A stretch of 64,000 nt of DNA from an uncultured Pseudomonadales bacterium (lineage in GTDB: Bacteria > Pseudomonadota > Gammaproteobacteria > Pseudomonadales > Azotimanducaceae). The stretch covers positions 496,001 through 560,000 of the forward strand of contig CATOTI010000002.1 of assembly GCA_951813295.1 (NCBI GenBank). Direction: 5' to 3'. The position numbers and the translations under genes are program-made. Positions within the stretch are counted from its first letter, which is position 1; every line of letters starts with the position of its first letter. Shown one piece after another: positions 40,191-50,696 of this stretch. Under the pieces are notes generated by a model. It saw only the letters and a program-made list of their open reading frames with translations, did no database searches and was not told where the DNA came from.

Positions 40191-40424
40191 CCGCTTCGTC
40201 GACGTTTGCGGCCTCGAAGGGTCTGATCTTCACGGCTACCCGGTCATCGAACCGGCCGCCGTGGTAACGACGTTGCGTGCGCATCGATGGTGTTCGCGCG
40301 CGCGTCGAAGCGACGCGTCCGCGGTTCGCTTGGCGAACTGCTCCCTCTTCGCCAATCGGCGAGCCGCCTGTCGGCACATCCGCAATTCCCGGGTCGAGTC
40401 CTACGCCCGTGGGAGCTACCATCG

Positions 40425-41759
40425 ATGAGTCACCCCATCAGCAGAATGTCACACATGCTCGGATCGAAGTCCCATCGCCACGGCGTCTCCGTTGCCCTTC
40501 TCCTGGTCTCGGTATGTGCCGCGGCCGTCCCGGCAGCAGGAGACGTCTCCTCGATCCCCGTCGCATCGCCTGCGGACGTCGGGCTCTCCGCGGAGCGCCT
40601 CCAACGCATCGACGCGGTCATGCAGCGCCACGTCGACGAAGGTCGTATAGCCGGAGCCATCGGCGTTGTCGCTCGGCGCGGCAAGGTTGCTTACCAGGCA
40701 ACCTGGGGGCACGCCGACCGTGAAAGACGCGAGCCGATGTCCATGGACACGATGTTCCGAATGTATTCGATGACCAAGGCCGTCACAGGCGTCGCGGTCA
40801 TGATGCTCCACGAGGAGCAGGGCTGGTCTTTGTCGACGCCGGCGAAGCGCTGGATCCCGGAGCTCGGCGATATGCAGGTCGTCCACCACGAGGTGGACCC
40901 CGAGACCGGTCAAGCCAGCCAACGTCTGGTGCCGGCGCGACGCGACATCACGATCCGTCACCTGCTGACTCACACCGCTGGCATCAGCTATGCGGGACCC
41001 AGGGATGCGGGCGGCAATTCCTACTACCAAGCAGTGCGTGGTCCGAATGCACGCGCCGAATCGATCGGTGACCTCACGCGCGGGCTCGGCGAGGCGCCGC
41101 TTCACGATCATCCGGGCGAGGTCTGGCGCTACGGCTTGAGCCAGGACGTGCTCGCCGCGATCGTGGAAGTCATATCGGGACAACCCTGGGATGCGTTCCT
41201 CGAGGAGCGCATCTTCGGACCGCTCGGCATGATCGACACGAAGCACTATGTGCCGAGTGCCAAGCACGATAGGCTTGCGACGCTCTATTCCCCGACCGCG
41301 GTCGGCGGCATCGAGCCCTCGGGGGCGCCCGCCCAGACGTCATATCTGGAAAAGCCAGCGGTGCTTGGCGGCGGCTCCGGGCTCGTCTCGACTGCTGGCG
41401 ACTATCTGCGTTTCTATCAGATGCTGCTCAACGGTGGCGAACTCGACGGCGTGCGCCTGCTGAGCCGCAAGTCGGTCGAACTGATGTCGGCAGATCACAT
41501 CGGTGACCTCGCGCGCGTCGGCGGCCTCGGCCCCCATGACGGCTTCGGACTCACCTTCCGAGTGATCCGAGAGTCGGGACTGTCGGGCGCTCTGGGATCG
41601 CCGGGCGAATACAGCTGGGGCGGCGCAGCCGGCACACGCTTCTGGATCGATCCCCAGGAGGAGCTCATCGGGATCTACATGATCCAGATCCTGCCGCACC
41701 GCGGCCTGACCTACGGCACGGAGTTCAAGAACCTCGTCTATCAGTCGATCGTCGATTAG
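40425..41759 (+). CDS. Serine hydrolase, class C beta-lactamase family
   Basis: About 444 residues from ATG 40425, with a signal sequence (SVALLLVSVCAAAVPAAG) after a hydrophilic leader. The nucleophile motif SxxK is MYSMTKAVTG. Class-C-like features follow: ITIRHLLTHTAGISY, WRYGLSQDVLAAIVEVISGQPWDAFLEERIFGPLGM, and the closing GGAAGTRFWIDPQEELIGIYMIQ. It is exported and probably an esterase or peptidase, not a true beta-lactamase (EstB-like). The metallophosphoesterase begins 27 bp later on the same strand. Confidence 0.9.
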   Translation: MSHPISRMSHMLGSKSHRHGVSVALLLVSVCAAAVPAAGDVSSIPVASPADVGLSAERLQRIDAVMQRHVDEGRIAGAIGVVARRGKVAYQATWGHADRERREPMSMDTMFRMYSMTKAVTGVAVMMLHEEQGWSLSTPAKRWIPELGDMQVVHHEVDPETGQASQRLVPARRDITIRHLLTHTAGISYAGPRDAGGNSYYQAVRGPNARAESIGDLTRGLGEAPLHDHPGEVWRYGLSQDVLAAIVEVISGQPWDAFLEERIFGPLGMIDTKHYVPSAKHDRLATLYSPTAVGGIEPSGAPAQTSYLEKPAVLGGGSGLVSTAGDYLRFYQMLLNGGELDGVRLLSRKSVELMSADHIGDLARVGGLGPHDGFGLTFRVIRESGLSGALGSPGEYSWGGAAGTRFWIDPQEELIGIYMIQILPHRGLTYGTEFKNLVYQSIVD

Positions 41760-41786
41760 CTGACGCGCCCACCGAGGGAGGACGCC

Positions 41787-42629
41787 ATGCTCCTCGTCCA
41801 GATCTCCGATACGCATATCGACGCTTCGGGCGAACGCGTCTACGGCCGCTTCGACACCAGCTTCGCGCTGAAACGCACCGTCACCGCGATCAATGCCATG
41901 AGGCCGGCACCCGATCTCGTCCTGCATACCGGCGACATCGCATCCCACGGCAGCGTCGAGCGCTACGAGGCGTTCCGCGACATCGTCGACGATCTCGAGG
42001 TTCCCTTCGCGCTCATACCCGGCAACCACGACGACCGTGTGGCGCTGTGTACCGTGTTTGGCGGATCCCCCGCGCTGCCGACCACCGGAGAGTTCCTGCA
42101 TTACGTCATCGACCACCTGCCGGTTCGCATCATCTGTTGCGACTCCGTCATCGTCGGTGAAGCGCCGGGCGAGATGTGCGCGAACCGACGCGAGTGGCTC
42201 GACGCCCGCTTGCAGGAGGCGCCGGACCGACCCACGATCGTCGCCTTGCATCACCCGCCCTTCTATTCGGGAATGACGGGTTCGTCGGCAAAAGGCCTCA
42301 AACGTGGCGGCCCCGAACTCGCCGATGTGATTCGTCGACACGACCAGGTGATTCGCGTCCTCGCGGGACACGTGCATCGGCCGATCACCGCCGCGTTCGG
42401 CGGCACCATCGCCTTTGCGGGGCCGACGACCTCCTATCCGTTCGGTCTAGACATGGGATCCGATCGTGTCCTCACCATCGTGTCGGAACCGCCCGCGTTC
42501 GCCGTACACGCCTGGTTGCCCGATGCAGCACCCGACGGAGCCGGACTCGTGACCCACGTGCAACCCGTGGGTGACTGGGGCCAGCCGCTTACGCTGCTGC
42601 GCGAGGGACGCGTCGTCCGGAACGATTGA
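41787..42629 (+). CDS. Calcineurin-like metallophosphoesterase (CpdA-like)
   Basis: A 280-residue cytoplasmic enzyme with all five metal motifs of the class III cyclic nucleotide phosphodiesterase group: QISDTHID, LVLHTGDIASHG, LIPGNHDD, IVALHHPPFYSG and RVLAGHVHRP. This set fits 3',5'-cAMP phosphodiesterase or a related phosphodiesterase; the exact substrate is not certain. Likely translated from the same message as the serine hydrolase. Confidence 0.9.
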   Translation: MLLVQISDTHIDASGERVYGRFDTSFALKRTVTAINAMRPAPDLVLHTGDIASHGSVERYEAFRDIVDDLEVPFALIPGNHDDRVALCTVFGGSPALPTTGEFLHYVIDHLPVRIICCDSVIVGEAPGEMCANRREWLDARLQEAPDRPTIVALHHPPFYSGMTGSSAKGLKRGGPELADVIRRHDQVIRVLAGHVHRPITAAFGGTIAFAGPTTSYPFGLDMGSDRVLTIVSEPPAFAVHAWLPDAAPDGAGLVTHVQPVGDWGQPLTLLREGRVVRND

Positions 42630-42805
42630 GCGGCACCAGCGCCCGCTAGCAACGGCTCGAGAGACGGCGTGCCGCTGAAGACCGCGGGTACCCGCACACC
42701 ACCCTCCGACCCACCACACGTCGGCACTCACTCATCGGCTCGGTGTTTACCTGCGCCGTGCGCAATGGGCGAAAATCCGCTTCCCAGCTTCTTACCGAGC
42801 CACGC

Positions 42806-44857
42806 ATGACAGCTCCCGATTCGCCCAAGACCATCGTCGGTTATCTCGACGAGATCACCGCTCGGCCTGGCAAAACCCTCGCCGCAAAGGTGAGCTGTGA
42901 AGAACCGAGTTTCACAGCCGAGTTGGTCAGGCTTGTTTCAGGCGACGCAAGACCACACGGCACGGGCTATCGCGAAGTACCGCTCGAGGCGGACTTCGAA
43001 GCAAGTTATCCCGGTCGCGTGCAGCCGGTCCGGCCGGGCTCCTACGCGATTCTGCCTGGCTTACCGGCGCTGACGACGTTCCAGTTCGAGTGCCTCGTCT
43101 ACCCGACGCTCGCAAAAGCATCATGGCAAACGATCGTGCGGGCACCGGGGTTCACGCTCGGCATTGCGGCCGAAACGCTGATTCTCACGACGCCCTCGAC
43201 CAGGATCGAACTCGGTAGTCTCCAGCTTCGCCGATGGCACACCATCGTCATCGACGTGCGCGAGGCTTCCGTCGACGTGAATCTCGATCGCCGCGGCGAC
43301 GGACCAGCCGAGCGGGACGATTCGTGGCAGCAAGCGCTCGATGTCGATCTCGAAACGACGGCCGGCGACTGGATTCTCGCCGATCGCGCATTCAACGGAC
43401 GCATCGAAGCGCCGACGATCACCGTCGACGGTGCCCTCGTCGGTCGCTGGGATTTTTCGGTGGGGATCGAGACGAGCACCATTCACGACACGTCGGGCCA
43501 CGGCCGAGATGGTTCACTGAAGCAAACGCCGACGCGGGCCGTGAAGGGCTCACGTTGGGACAGCTCCACTCAACGTTGGACCGACGCGCCGGAACAGTAC
43601 GCAGCGATTCACTTCCACGAGGACGATCTCACCGACTGCGAGTGGGAAACCGATGTCGCCTGGACCGTCCCGGACCTGCCAAGCGGCCTCTATGCGTTGA
43701 AACTCAGCGCCGGCGATTCCGAGGACTATCTCCCTTTCGTCGTGACCGTTCCCCGGCCGCAGCGTAACCGGGTCGCGTTTCTCGCCGCGACGGCGACGTA
43801 TCTCGCGTACGCCAACGAGGCCATGTCGGGCTTCTCCAAAGGCGCTCGAGAACCGAACGCGGCGTACCTGCGCGACCACCCGGAGGTCGGCCATTCGCTC
43901 TACGCCTACCACGCCGATCGCAGTGGCGTGCACTTCTCATCGCGCCTGCGTCCCGTGCTGAATCTGAAGCCGAAGACGCTCACCTGGTCGTTCAACGCCG
44001 ACACCAACATCACGGCATGGCTCGAGCAGACCGGAATCCCGTTTGATGTGATCTCGGACGAAGACCTGCACATCGACGGCACCGATGCGCTCACCGGCTA
44101 CGACGTGGTCATCACGGGCACGCATCCCGAGTACTACTCCACCGCCATGCTCGACGCGGTCGCCAACTGGCAGGCGGACGGCGGGCGGTTGATGTACCTC
44201 GGTGGTAACGGTTTCTACTGGCGAATTGCCTACGATCCTGAAAACCCCGCCATCATCGAGGTGCGCCGCGCAGAAGGCGGCACGCGGGCATGGATGGCCG
44301 AGCCGGGGGAATACCACCACGCCTTCACGGGCGAATACGGCGGTATGTGGCGCCGGCTCGGGCGTCCGCCGAACAAGACAGTCGGCATCGGCTTCGCGGC
44401 GCAAGGATTCGATGGCGGAACCTACTATCGCCGCCAGGCAGGCGCGGACGATCCCCGCGCGGCGTTCATTTTCGAAGGCGCGACCGAAGGCGATACGTTC
44501 GGCAACTATGGAACGCAAGCCGGTGGATCCGCGGGCGAGGAGATCGACCGATGGGATGCCGCCCTCGGCTCCCCCCAGCACGCCCTCATCCTCGCGTCGA
44601 GCGAGAACCACCGACCCGGCATGCTGCGCGTGATCGAGGAAATCCACATGACCGAAGTGCCGCACGGCGACGCCGAGATCCGTGCGGACATGGTGTTTTT
44701 CGAAACACCGGGCGGCGGAGCCGTGTTCTCCACCGGATCGATTTCCTATGCGGGCGCTTTGTCGATCGATGAATATCAGAACGACATTCAAACGATCACG
44801 CGCAACGTGCTCGACCGGTTCCTCGATCCGACGCCGTTCGACTACCCCGTGAGCTAG
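42806..44857 (+). CDS. N,N-dimethylformamidase large-subunit-like protein
   Basis: About 683 residues from ATG 42806. The N-terminal about 240 residues contain a LamG/concanavalin-like fold (FQFECLVYPTLAKASWQTIVR ... RRWHTIVIDVREASVDVNLD ... GRWDFSVGIETSTIHDTSGHGRDG). The C-terminal part matches the DMFase large subunit (TATYLAYANEAM, DVISDEDLHIDGTDALTGYDVVITGTHPEYYSTAMLDAVANWQADGGRLMYLGGNGFYW). DMFase uses a mononuclear iron held by two Tyr and a Glu; Tyr-rich HPEYYS is compatible with this. The small subunit was not found nearby, so it may hydrolyse another amide or act alone. It precedes the CoA transferase on the same strand. Confidence 0.85.
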   Translation: MTAPDSPKTIVGYLDEITARPGKTLAAKVSCEEPSFTAELVRLVSGDARPHGTGYREVPLEADFEASYPGRVQPVRPGSYAILPGLPALTTFQFECLVYPTLAKASWQTIVRAPGFTLGIAAETLILTTPSTRIELGSLQLRRWHTIVIDVREASVDVNLDRRGDGPAERDDSWQQALDVDLETTAGDWILADRAFNGRIEAPTITVDGALVGRWDFSVGIETSTIHDTSGHGRDGSLKQTPTRAVKGSRWDSSTQRWTDAPEQYAAIHFHEDDLTDCEWETDVAWTVPDLPSGLYALKLSAGDSEDYLPFVVTVPRPQRNRVAFLAATATYLAYANEAMSGFSKGAREPNAAYLRDHPEVGHSLYAYHADRSGVHFSSRLRPVLNLKPKTLTWSFNADTNITAWLEQTGIPFDVISDEDLHIDGTDALTGYDVVITGTHPEYYSTAMLDAVANWQADGGRLMYLGGNGFYWRIAYDPENPAIIEVRRAEGGTRAWMAEPGEYHHAFTGEYGGMWRRLGRPPNKTVGIGFAAQGFDGGTYYRRQAGADDPRAAFIFEGATEGDTFGNYGTQAGGSAGEEIDRWDAALGSPQHALILASSENHRPGMLRVIEEIHMTEVPHGDAEIRADMVFFETPGGGAVFSTGSISYAGALSIDEYQNDIQTITRNVLDRFLDPTPFDYPVS

Positions 44858-44929
44858 CGAGGCGCACTCGCGCGCGCTGGAAGGGCGGCGTAGTTTTAGC
44901 GGCTCTCGAGCTCAAGCGGCCCAATACCT

Positions 44930-47293
44930 ATGCAATCCATTCGTGTGCTGGATCTCTGTACCGACGAACGGGCGTTCGCGAGCTACCTGCTCGCACATTT
45001 CGGCGCCGACGTCGTCGCGATCGAACCGCCGGGTGGCGTCACTGCGCGATCGACGCCCGATGTCTTCGACGCCTACTGGCGCGGCAAGACCAGCCGAGTG
45101 ATCGATCGAACGACACCTGACGGAATCGCGGAACTCGAGGCATGGATCGCACAGGCCGACGTCGTGATCGATCCGCACACGCCCCTCGAGGGCGCGAACG
45201 TCGGTATGACCCCGGCGCGGGTGGCCGAACTCAATCCACGAGCCATACACGTCTCGATCACACCGTTCGGTGCCGTCGGCCCGAAAACGGAGTGGCCGGC
45301 GACCGACCTGACGGTCTGGGCCTCGAGCGGCGCCCATGCACTCGCCGGTGACAACGACCGGGCGCCAGTGCGCACGAGCGTGCCGCAATCGTTCCTCCAT
45401 GCCGCTGGCGATGCCGCGGGCGCGGTTCTGATCGCGCTTTATGAGCGCGAACAGTCCGGTCTCGGCCAACACATCGACGTATCGACCCAGTCATCGTCCG
45501 CACAAGCCGCGTTGTCGGGGATCATTGCCCGCGCGAACGGCAGCAGCATGCAGATCGAACGGATCGCGGGTGGTCTCGCGGGCGCGATACCGGTCCGTCT
45601 CACCTGGCCGTGCGCAGACGGCTACATCGCCATCACGTTCCTGTTCGGTCCGGCATTCACCGATCCGAATGCGCGCCTCATGCAATGGCTCCTCGATGAA
45701 GGGGCCGTCACCGCCGAGGAAGCAGCGACGGACTGGGGCGACGCGATTGCCACGATGATCACGAGCGGTCAGTCACCCGAGCCGTATTACGAGATCTGTG
45801 CGAAGATCGAAGCGTTCACCAAGCCGCGAACGCAGTACGAGTTGTTCGAAGAAGGGCTCGCGCGGGGGATCTACATCGCGCCGACTATCGATGTTCGCGG
45901 CGTCTTGGATGAAGCGCATTTCCGCGCCCGTGACTACTGGCATTCACTTAACGTCGACGGACGCTCGATCGACGTGCCGGGCGCTTTCGCGAAGATGTCG
46001 CGCACGCCAATTGTTCCACCCGGACCGGCACCAACACTCGGCAACGAAGGCCGGACGCCGAGCGCGTCGTCCGCGCGAGTAACTGCCGCCGCGCCGCCAT
46101 CGGCAGCCCCTCTCGCGGGGCTCAAGGTGCTCGATTTCATGTGGGTGATCGCGGGTCCCTTCTTCACGCGCGTGTTGTCCGACTACGGCGCCGACGTCAT
46201 CAAGGTGGAGTCATCGACCCGGCTCGAGCCCGCGCGCGGCGCGCCGACATTCAAGGACGACTTCCCCGGCGTGGAACACGGGATCCCTTTTCAGAATTTC
46301 AACGCGGGCAAGCGTTCGATGACGATCGACCCCTCGAATCCCGCCGGGCGCGAGATCATTCTCGATCTCGTGCGTTGGGCCGACGTCGTCACCGAGTCGT
46401 TTTCGCCGAAAGCAATGAAGAGCTGGGGGCTCGACTACGACACCTTGAAGGCCGTCAACCCGAAGCTCGTGATGGTATCGAGCTGCCTCATGGGCCAGAC
46501 CGGACCACGAGCGCAGGTGCCGGGCTACGGCAACATGGCCGCCGCGATCGCCGGTTTCTACGATCTGACCGGCTGGCCGGATCGTTCACCCGCCGGGCCT
46601 TACCTTGCCTATACCGACGGCGTCGCACCGCGCTTCATGCTCGTCGCGTTGCTGGAGGCGTTGGCGCATGCGCGTCGAACTGGCGAAGGTCAGCATATCG
46701 ACCTCTCTCAAGCCGAGGCCGCGATCCACTTTCTTGCGCCAGCCATCGTCGACTACGGACGGACGGGCCACGTCGCGCACCGCCTCGGCAACCGCGACGC
46801 CTCGATGTGCCCCCACGGCGTCTATCCCACGGCCGGGGACGATGAGTGGATCGCGATCGCCTGCGATTCCGAAACGGCCTGGCGGACGCTCGCCCAAACG
46901 ATGGGCCTCGATGCCGGGCTCGACCTCGACGCCCGTCGTAGCCGCGAGGTGGCGATCGATGACGAGATTGGGGAATACACGAAGAACATCACCGCTGCCA
47001 CGCTGACCCAGACCCTGATCGAGCAGGGCGTTCCCGCTCATCCGGTACAGAACTCGGCCGCGTGTCTTGCAGATGAACATCTCGCCGCTCGCCAGCATTT
47101 CGTCGAAGTCGAGCATTCATCTCTTGGCGAAATCCTCGTCGAGAACACTCGCACGAGGATGAGCCGTACCCCGGGCACGCCGCGACGCGCCGCACCGGAA
47201 CTCGGTGAACATTCCGTCGAGATCCTGACCGAGATTCTCGGCTACGACGAAGAGAAGATCGCCAACGCCCTCGCGTCCCTCGCGATCTCCTGA
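44930..47293 (+). CDS. Fused two-module family III (CaiB/BaiF) CoA transferase
   Basis: A 787-residue protein made of two family III modules. Module 1 (about 1-370) runs IRVLDLCTDERAFASYLLAHFGADVVAIEPP through YEREQSGLGQHIDVSTQ. A linker with Ala/Pro-rich sequence joins module 2 (about 395-787): LKVLDFMWVIAGPFFTRVLSDYGADVIKVES, SMTIDPSNPAGREIILDLVRWADVVTESF, GEGQHIDLSQAEAAI. Module 2 better keeps family motifs, and module 1 is more diverged. It probably transfers CoA between carboxylates. Family members normally interlock as dimers; a fusion would build a pseudo-dimer. The reductase gene follows 43 bp later. Confidence 0.9.
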   Translation: MQSIRVLDLCTDERAFASYLLAHFGADVVAIEPPGGVTARSTPDVFDAYWRGKTSRVIDRTTPDGIAELEAWIAQADVVIDPHTPLEGANVGMTPARVAELNPRAIHVSITPFGAVGPKTEWPATDLTVWASSGAHALAGDNDRAPVRTSVPQSFLHAAGDAAGAVLIALYEREQSGLGQHIDVSTQSSSAQAALSGIIARANGSSMQIERIAGGLAGAIPVRLTWPCADGYIAITFLFGPAFTDPNARLMQWLLDEGAVTAEEAATDWGDAIATMITSGQSPEPYYEICAKIEAFTKPRTQYELFEEGLARGIYIAPTIDVRGVLDEAHFRARDYWHSLNVDGRSIDVPGAFAKMSRTPIVPPGPAPTLGNEGRTPSASSARVTAAAPPSAAPLAGLKVLDFMWVIAGPFFTRVLSDYGADVIKVESSTRLEPARGAPTFKDDFPGVEHGIPFQNFNAGKRSMTIDPSNPAGREIILDLVRWADVVTESFSPKAMKSWGLDYDTLKAVNPKLVMVSSCLMGQTGPRAQVPGYGNMAAAIAGFYDLTGWPDRSPAGPYLAYTDGVAPRFMLVALLEALAHARRTGEGQHIDLSQAEAAIHFLAPAIVDYGRTGHVAHRLGNRDASMCPHGVYPTAGDDEWIAIACDSETAWRTLAQTMGLDAGLDLDARRSREVAIDDEIGEYTKNITAATLTQTLIEQGVPAHPVQNSAACLADEHLAARQHFVEVEHSSLGEILVENTRTRMSRTPGTPRRAAPELGEHSVEILTEILGYDEEKIANALASLAIS

Positions 47294-47336
47294 CCACCGC
47301 TTATCATCGCCCGATCACCAACCGCCGAGGAAGCCC

Positions 47337-48332
47337 ATGAACGACATCGTCAGCCGCGAGATCCACCTCACCTCGAGACCCGACGGCCTTCCCACCCCGG
47401 ACAACTTCGGTCTGGTCGAACGGGCGATCACGCCGGCCGACGACGACATCGTCGTCAAGAACCGCTACATGTCGGTCGACCCTGCCATGCGCCCGCCGTT
47501 GACGAACGGCCAGCAACCCGTCGACGTCGTGATGTCGGGCGGCGCCATCGGGCAGGTCATCGCGAGTAACAACGCCGACTATCCGATCGACGCCTACGTC
47601 ATGTCCCGAGCGGGGTTTCGTGAATATCACATCTCCGACGGTAGCGATCTCAACGTCATCGAAACCGAAGATGAGCCGCTGACCGCACATCTCTCGGTGC
47701 TCGGCGGCACCGGACTCACCGCCTACGGCGGATTGCTCGTCACGGGTGAACTCAAAGACGGCGAAAACGTCTTCGTCTCCGCCGCCGCCGGCGCGGTCGG
47801 GTCGGTCGTCTGCCAGATCGCGAAGATCAAGGAGTGTCGGGTCGCCGGCAGTTGCGGTTCGGACGATAAGGTTGACTACCTTCTAAACGATCTCGGCATC
47901 GACTATGCCTTCAACTACAAGACCTCGAGCATCGGCCGCGAGCTTCATACCGGCCTGCCGGATGGGATCGACGTTTACTTCGAAAACGTCGGCGGTAAGC
48001 ACCTCGACGCCGCCTGCGGGCAGATGAGGCCGCTTGGGCGAATTCCGGTCTGCGGAATGATCTCGGCCTATAACAACAAGGGTGCGCGGTCCGAAGGCGT
48101 CACGACGCTTTCGAACATGATCTACAACCGCGTCACGATGAAAGGCTTCGTCGTCTACGAGTTCAACCACATGCGCGATCAGTTCCTGGCCGACATGCGC
48201 CAATGGATGCGCGAAGGCAGGATGAAATACGAGGAGACGATCATGGAGGGCATCGAGAACGCGCCGCACGCTTTGATCGGTCTCCTTGAAGGGAAGAACA
48301 CCGGCAAGATGCTGGTGCGCCTCGCCGACTAG
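47337..48332 (+). CDS. NADP-dependent medium-chain reductase (CurA/prostaglandin-reductase type)
   Basis: A 331-residue zinc-free member of the MDR family: REIHLTSRPDGLPTPDNFGLVERAI and VKNRYMSVDPAMRPP at the N-terminus, GGTGLTAYGGLL, and the Rossmann segment VFVSAAAGAVGSVVCQIAKIKECRVAGSCGS. LPDGIDVYFENVGG and the C-terminal EGKNTGKMLVRLAD are also typical. It reduces activated double bonds or aldehydes with NADPH. On the same strand as the CoA transferase, suggesting a linked pathway. Confidence 0.94.
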   Translation: MNDIVSREIHLTSRPDGLPTPDNFGLVERAITPADDDIVVKNRYMSVDPAMRPPLTNGQQPVDVVMSGGAIGQVIASNNADYPIDAYVMSRAGFREYHISDGSDLNVIETEDEPLTAHLSVLGGTGLTAYGGLLVTGELKDGENVFVSAAAGAVGSVVCQIAKIKECRVAGSCGSDDKVDYLLNDLGIDYAFNYKTSSIGRELHTGLPDGIDVYFENVGGKHLDAACGQMRPLGRIPVCGMISAYNNKGARSEGVTTLSNMIYNRVTMKGFVVYEFNHMRDQFLADMRQWMREGRMKYEETIMEGIENAPHALIGLLEGKNTGKMLVRLAD

Positions 48333-48345
48333 GCGGAAAAACGGC

Positions 48346-48765
48346 TCAGCGCTTGTTTTTTTCGTCCCAGAGCTTCGGCTCCCAGAGCTCGATCTTGTTG
48401 CCCTCGGGATCGAGTAACCAGGCGAACGCACCGTTCTCGTGGTACTCGGTTGGCCTAAGCATCTCGATGCCGGCAGCAGTCAGCTTCTCGATCAGCTTTG
48501 CGAGGTCGTCGACGCGGTAGTTGATCATGAAGCGTGCGCGGCTGGGCGCGAACCATTCGCTGTCCGGCGCCGCGACGTGCCACACCGTCGATCCGCCGTC
48601 CTCGGCCGTGTCGTTCCGCCATTCGAGCACCCCGCCGCCCCAGGGCTCGATCGGCATCCCGAGATGCTCCTGGTACCACTTCGCGAGTGCCTCGTTGTCC
48701 TCCCCCGCCAGGAAAAACACACCCCCGATGCCGGTGACCCTACCCGCGTTTTCGTCTTCCGCCAT
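48346..48765 (-). CDS. VOC family (glyoxalase/bleomycin-resistance fold) protein
   Basis: A 139-residue single VOC-fold protein: VTGIGGVFFLAGEDNEALAKWYQEHLGMPIEPWGGGVLEW in the first half and LAKLIEKLTAAGIEMLRPTEYHENGAFAWLLDPEGNKIELWEP in the second. DPEGNKIELWEP carries the metal-ligand Glu typical of glyoxalase-type proteins. Substrate unknown. It converges on the reductase with a 13-bp gap. Confidence 0.9.
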   Translation of the reverse strand: MAEDENAGRVTGIGGVFFLAGEDNEALAKWYQEHLGMPIEPWGGGVLEWRNDTAEDGGSTVWHVAAPDSEWFAPSRARFMINYRVDDLAKLIEKLTAAGIEMLRPTEYHENGAFAWLLDPEGNKIELWEPKLWDEKNKR

Positions 48766-48848
48766 ACCCCAATCCGTCTCGTTTCCCGACCGCTATGCTG
48801 CCAGGGATTCCAGACGAATGATCGGGCCGCTAAACGTCGCGCGTACCC

Positions 48849-50603
48849 TCACCTCGCCGGCGATTCATCGTCTCGACGAAAGGCGACTTCGCCCCCGATC
48901 ATCGTGAGATCCACCACCACCTCGTGCAGTTCGGTCGACGAAATTTCGTAGGGGTTACGGTCGATCACAATGAGATCGGCGAGGTGCCCCGCCGCGAGCA
49001 CCCCGGTCGCATCGCCACCCATCTGCTCCGCCGACGCGACCGTGAAAAGATGAATCGCTTCGTCGACCGTGATCGCCTGGGGTGCGCCGAAGTTGAGCTC
49101 GCTGCCTCCCGGTAGTTCACGTGTCACGAGCGACTCGATCGCGGACCACGGATTGACGGAGGGGACGACGGACCAGTCCGAACCCGGAACGACCGCCACG
49201 CCCGCGTCGATCACTTCGCGGAACGGCCAGACACGCTCAATGCGCCACAAACCGACGGCCTTCGTGATGTCGTCGTTGATGGGACTCGGCGCCCAAAGGT
49301 AGGGCGAGAGTTCCAGCGTCGCGCCGATCTCCCGAGCAAGCACCAAATCTTCCGGCGCGATGAACGTCACATGACCGACGGTGTGGGGTTCGTGTACGCC
49401 GCCATTAGCAGTGTTGGCCGTCGCGATGGCATTGAGGCCCGCTCGCACCGCCGCATCACCGGCGGCATGAAACTTGACGCGCAAACCTTCGGCGTCGAGC
49501 GCCGTCACCAACGCGTTCAGCTCGTCTGTCGGTATCAGCAGGAGGCCGAATCGGCTTGCCCGGTCATCTCGCCCCGGCACCGTATCGTCGTACGGGTCGA
49601 GCATGGCTGCCGTGTGGCTGTCCGTCGGCACCCCGTCGAGGAAGAGTTTCGCGCAGTCGAAGGTCAACCGTTCGCGACGATACGCCTCGCGGTTGAACAG
49701 GATCGTGCGTTCCCGATCGCCTTCGGCCTCGAACTGGTCGGAGTCGTAGTTCGTGCAGATTCGGACGCGGTGCTTCTGCAATCCTTCGTCGGCGAGTTCC
49801 AGGTAGAGACTCGCCTCACGCGCCGCACCCGCAACGAAGCCCCCCGATGCCTCGACGTACGAGGTGATGCCGTAGGAGAGCATCTCCCGCCACGACCACA
49901 GCAGCGATTCACGGATGACCTGGTGCGACGGCGGCGGAACGTGCATCCGCGCGAGACCATTCGCCGTCTCACGCAAGAGACCCGTCGGCTCGCCGTCGGC
50001 GTCTCGTTCGATGATGCCCCCCGGCGGATCCGGCATTTCGCCCGTGATGCCGGCCAGTTCCAGGCCTCTCGAATTGACCCACACACTATGGCCGCTCGTG
50101 TCATTGAGGATGACGGGGACATCCGCCGCGACGGCATCCAGCATGGATCGATCCGGCGTAACGCCGAGCGCGGCCACATCCCACTGACCGCCCGTTATCC
50201 AATCGCCCGGCTGCGCGCGTGCGACACAAATATCGAGTGCGGCAAGGAGTGATTCGAGGTCGGACCCCTGCGCGATACGACAGTTTGTGTAGTCGGCACC
50301 GGAATACATGACACCGCCGAAGATCGGGTGAACGTGCATGTCGTGAAATCCGGGGAGGACGACTCGGCCAGTAAGATCGACGACTTCGGTTTCATCACCT
50401 ATGTAGTCGTCGACCACGTCGGTCGTATCGACCGCGACGATCCGTTCACCGCGAATCGCGATGGCTTCCGCGGACCCCGTCGCCGTCATCACAGTCCCAC
50501 CCGTCAACACGATATCCGCCGGGGTCGGGCCCACCGGTTCGGGTTCAGCACACCCCGAGACGAGAAAAATCGCAAAACACAGGGGAACGCCGACCCGAGC
50601 CAT
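48849..50603 (-). CDS. YtcJ-like amidohydrolase lipoprotein
   Basis: A 584-residue metal-dependent hydrolase with a lipoprotein signal ([18 protein letters not shown]). The amidohydrolase_3 pattern is present: [31 protein letters not shown], the HxH metal site [19 protein letters not shown], later [18 protein letters not shown] and TVGHVTFI, and the C-terminal [42 protein letters not shown]. Hydrolyses an unknown amide or formamide in the periplasm. Its start is 93 bp from the divergent amine oxidase. Confidence 0.9.
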   Translation of the reverse strand: MARVGVPLCFAIFLVSGCAEPEPVGPTPADIVLTGGTVMTATGSAEAIAIRGERIVAVDTTDVVDDYIGDETEVVDLTGRVVLPGFHDMHVHPIFGGVMYSGADYTNCRIAQGSDLESLLAALDICVARAQPGDWITGGQWDVAALGVTPDRSMLDAVAADVPVILNDTSGHSVWVNSRGLELAGITGEMPDPPGGIIERDADGEPTGLLRETANGLARMHVPPPSHQVIRESLLWSWREMLSYGITSYVEASGGFVAGAAREASLYLELADEGLQKHRVRICTNYDSDQFEAEGDRERTILFNREAYRRERLTFDCAKLFLDGVPTDSHTAAMLDPYDDTVPGRDDRASRFGLLLIPTDELNALVTALDAEGLRVKFHAAGDAAVRAGLNAIATANTANGGVHEPHTVGHVTFIAPEDLVLAREIGATLELSPYLWAPSPINDDITKAVGLWRIERVWPFREVIDAGVAVVPGSDWSVVPSVNPWSAIESLVTRELPGGSELNFGAPQAITVDEAIHLFTVASAEQMGGDATGVLAAGHLADLIVIDRNPYEISSTELHEVVVDLTMIGGEVAFRRDDESPAR

Positions 50604-50696
50604 ATCTCAGTCCTTCTACCGTTTCCTCGTCGCCTGAACGCTCTTCGTGCACGTGAATCGAGCGTGTAGCATCCGCGCATTGTCGGGGAGGAAGCA

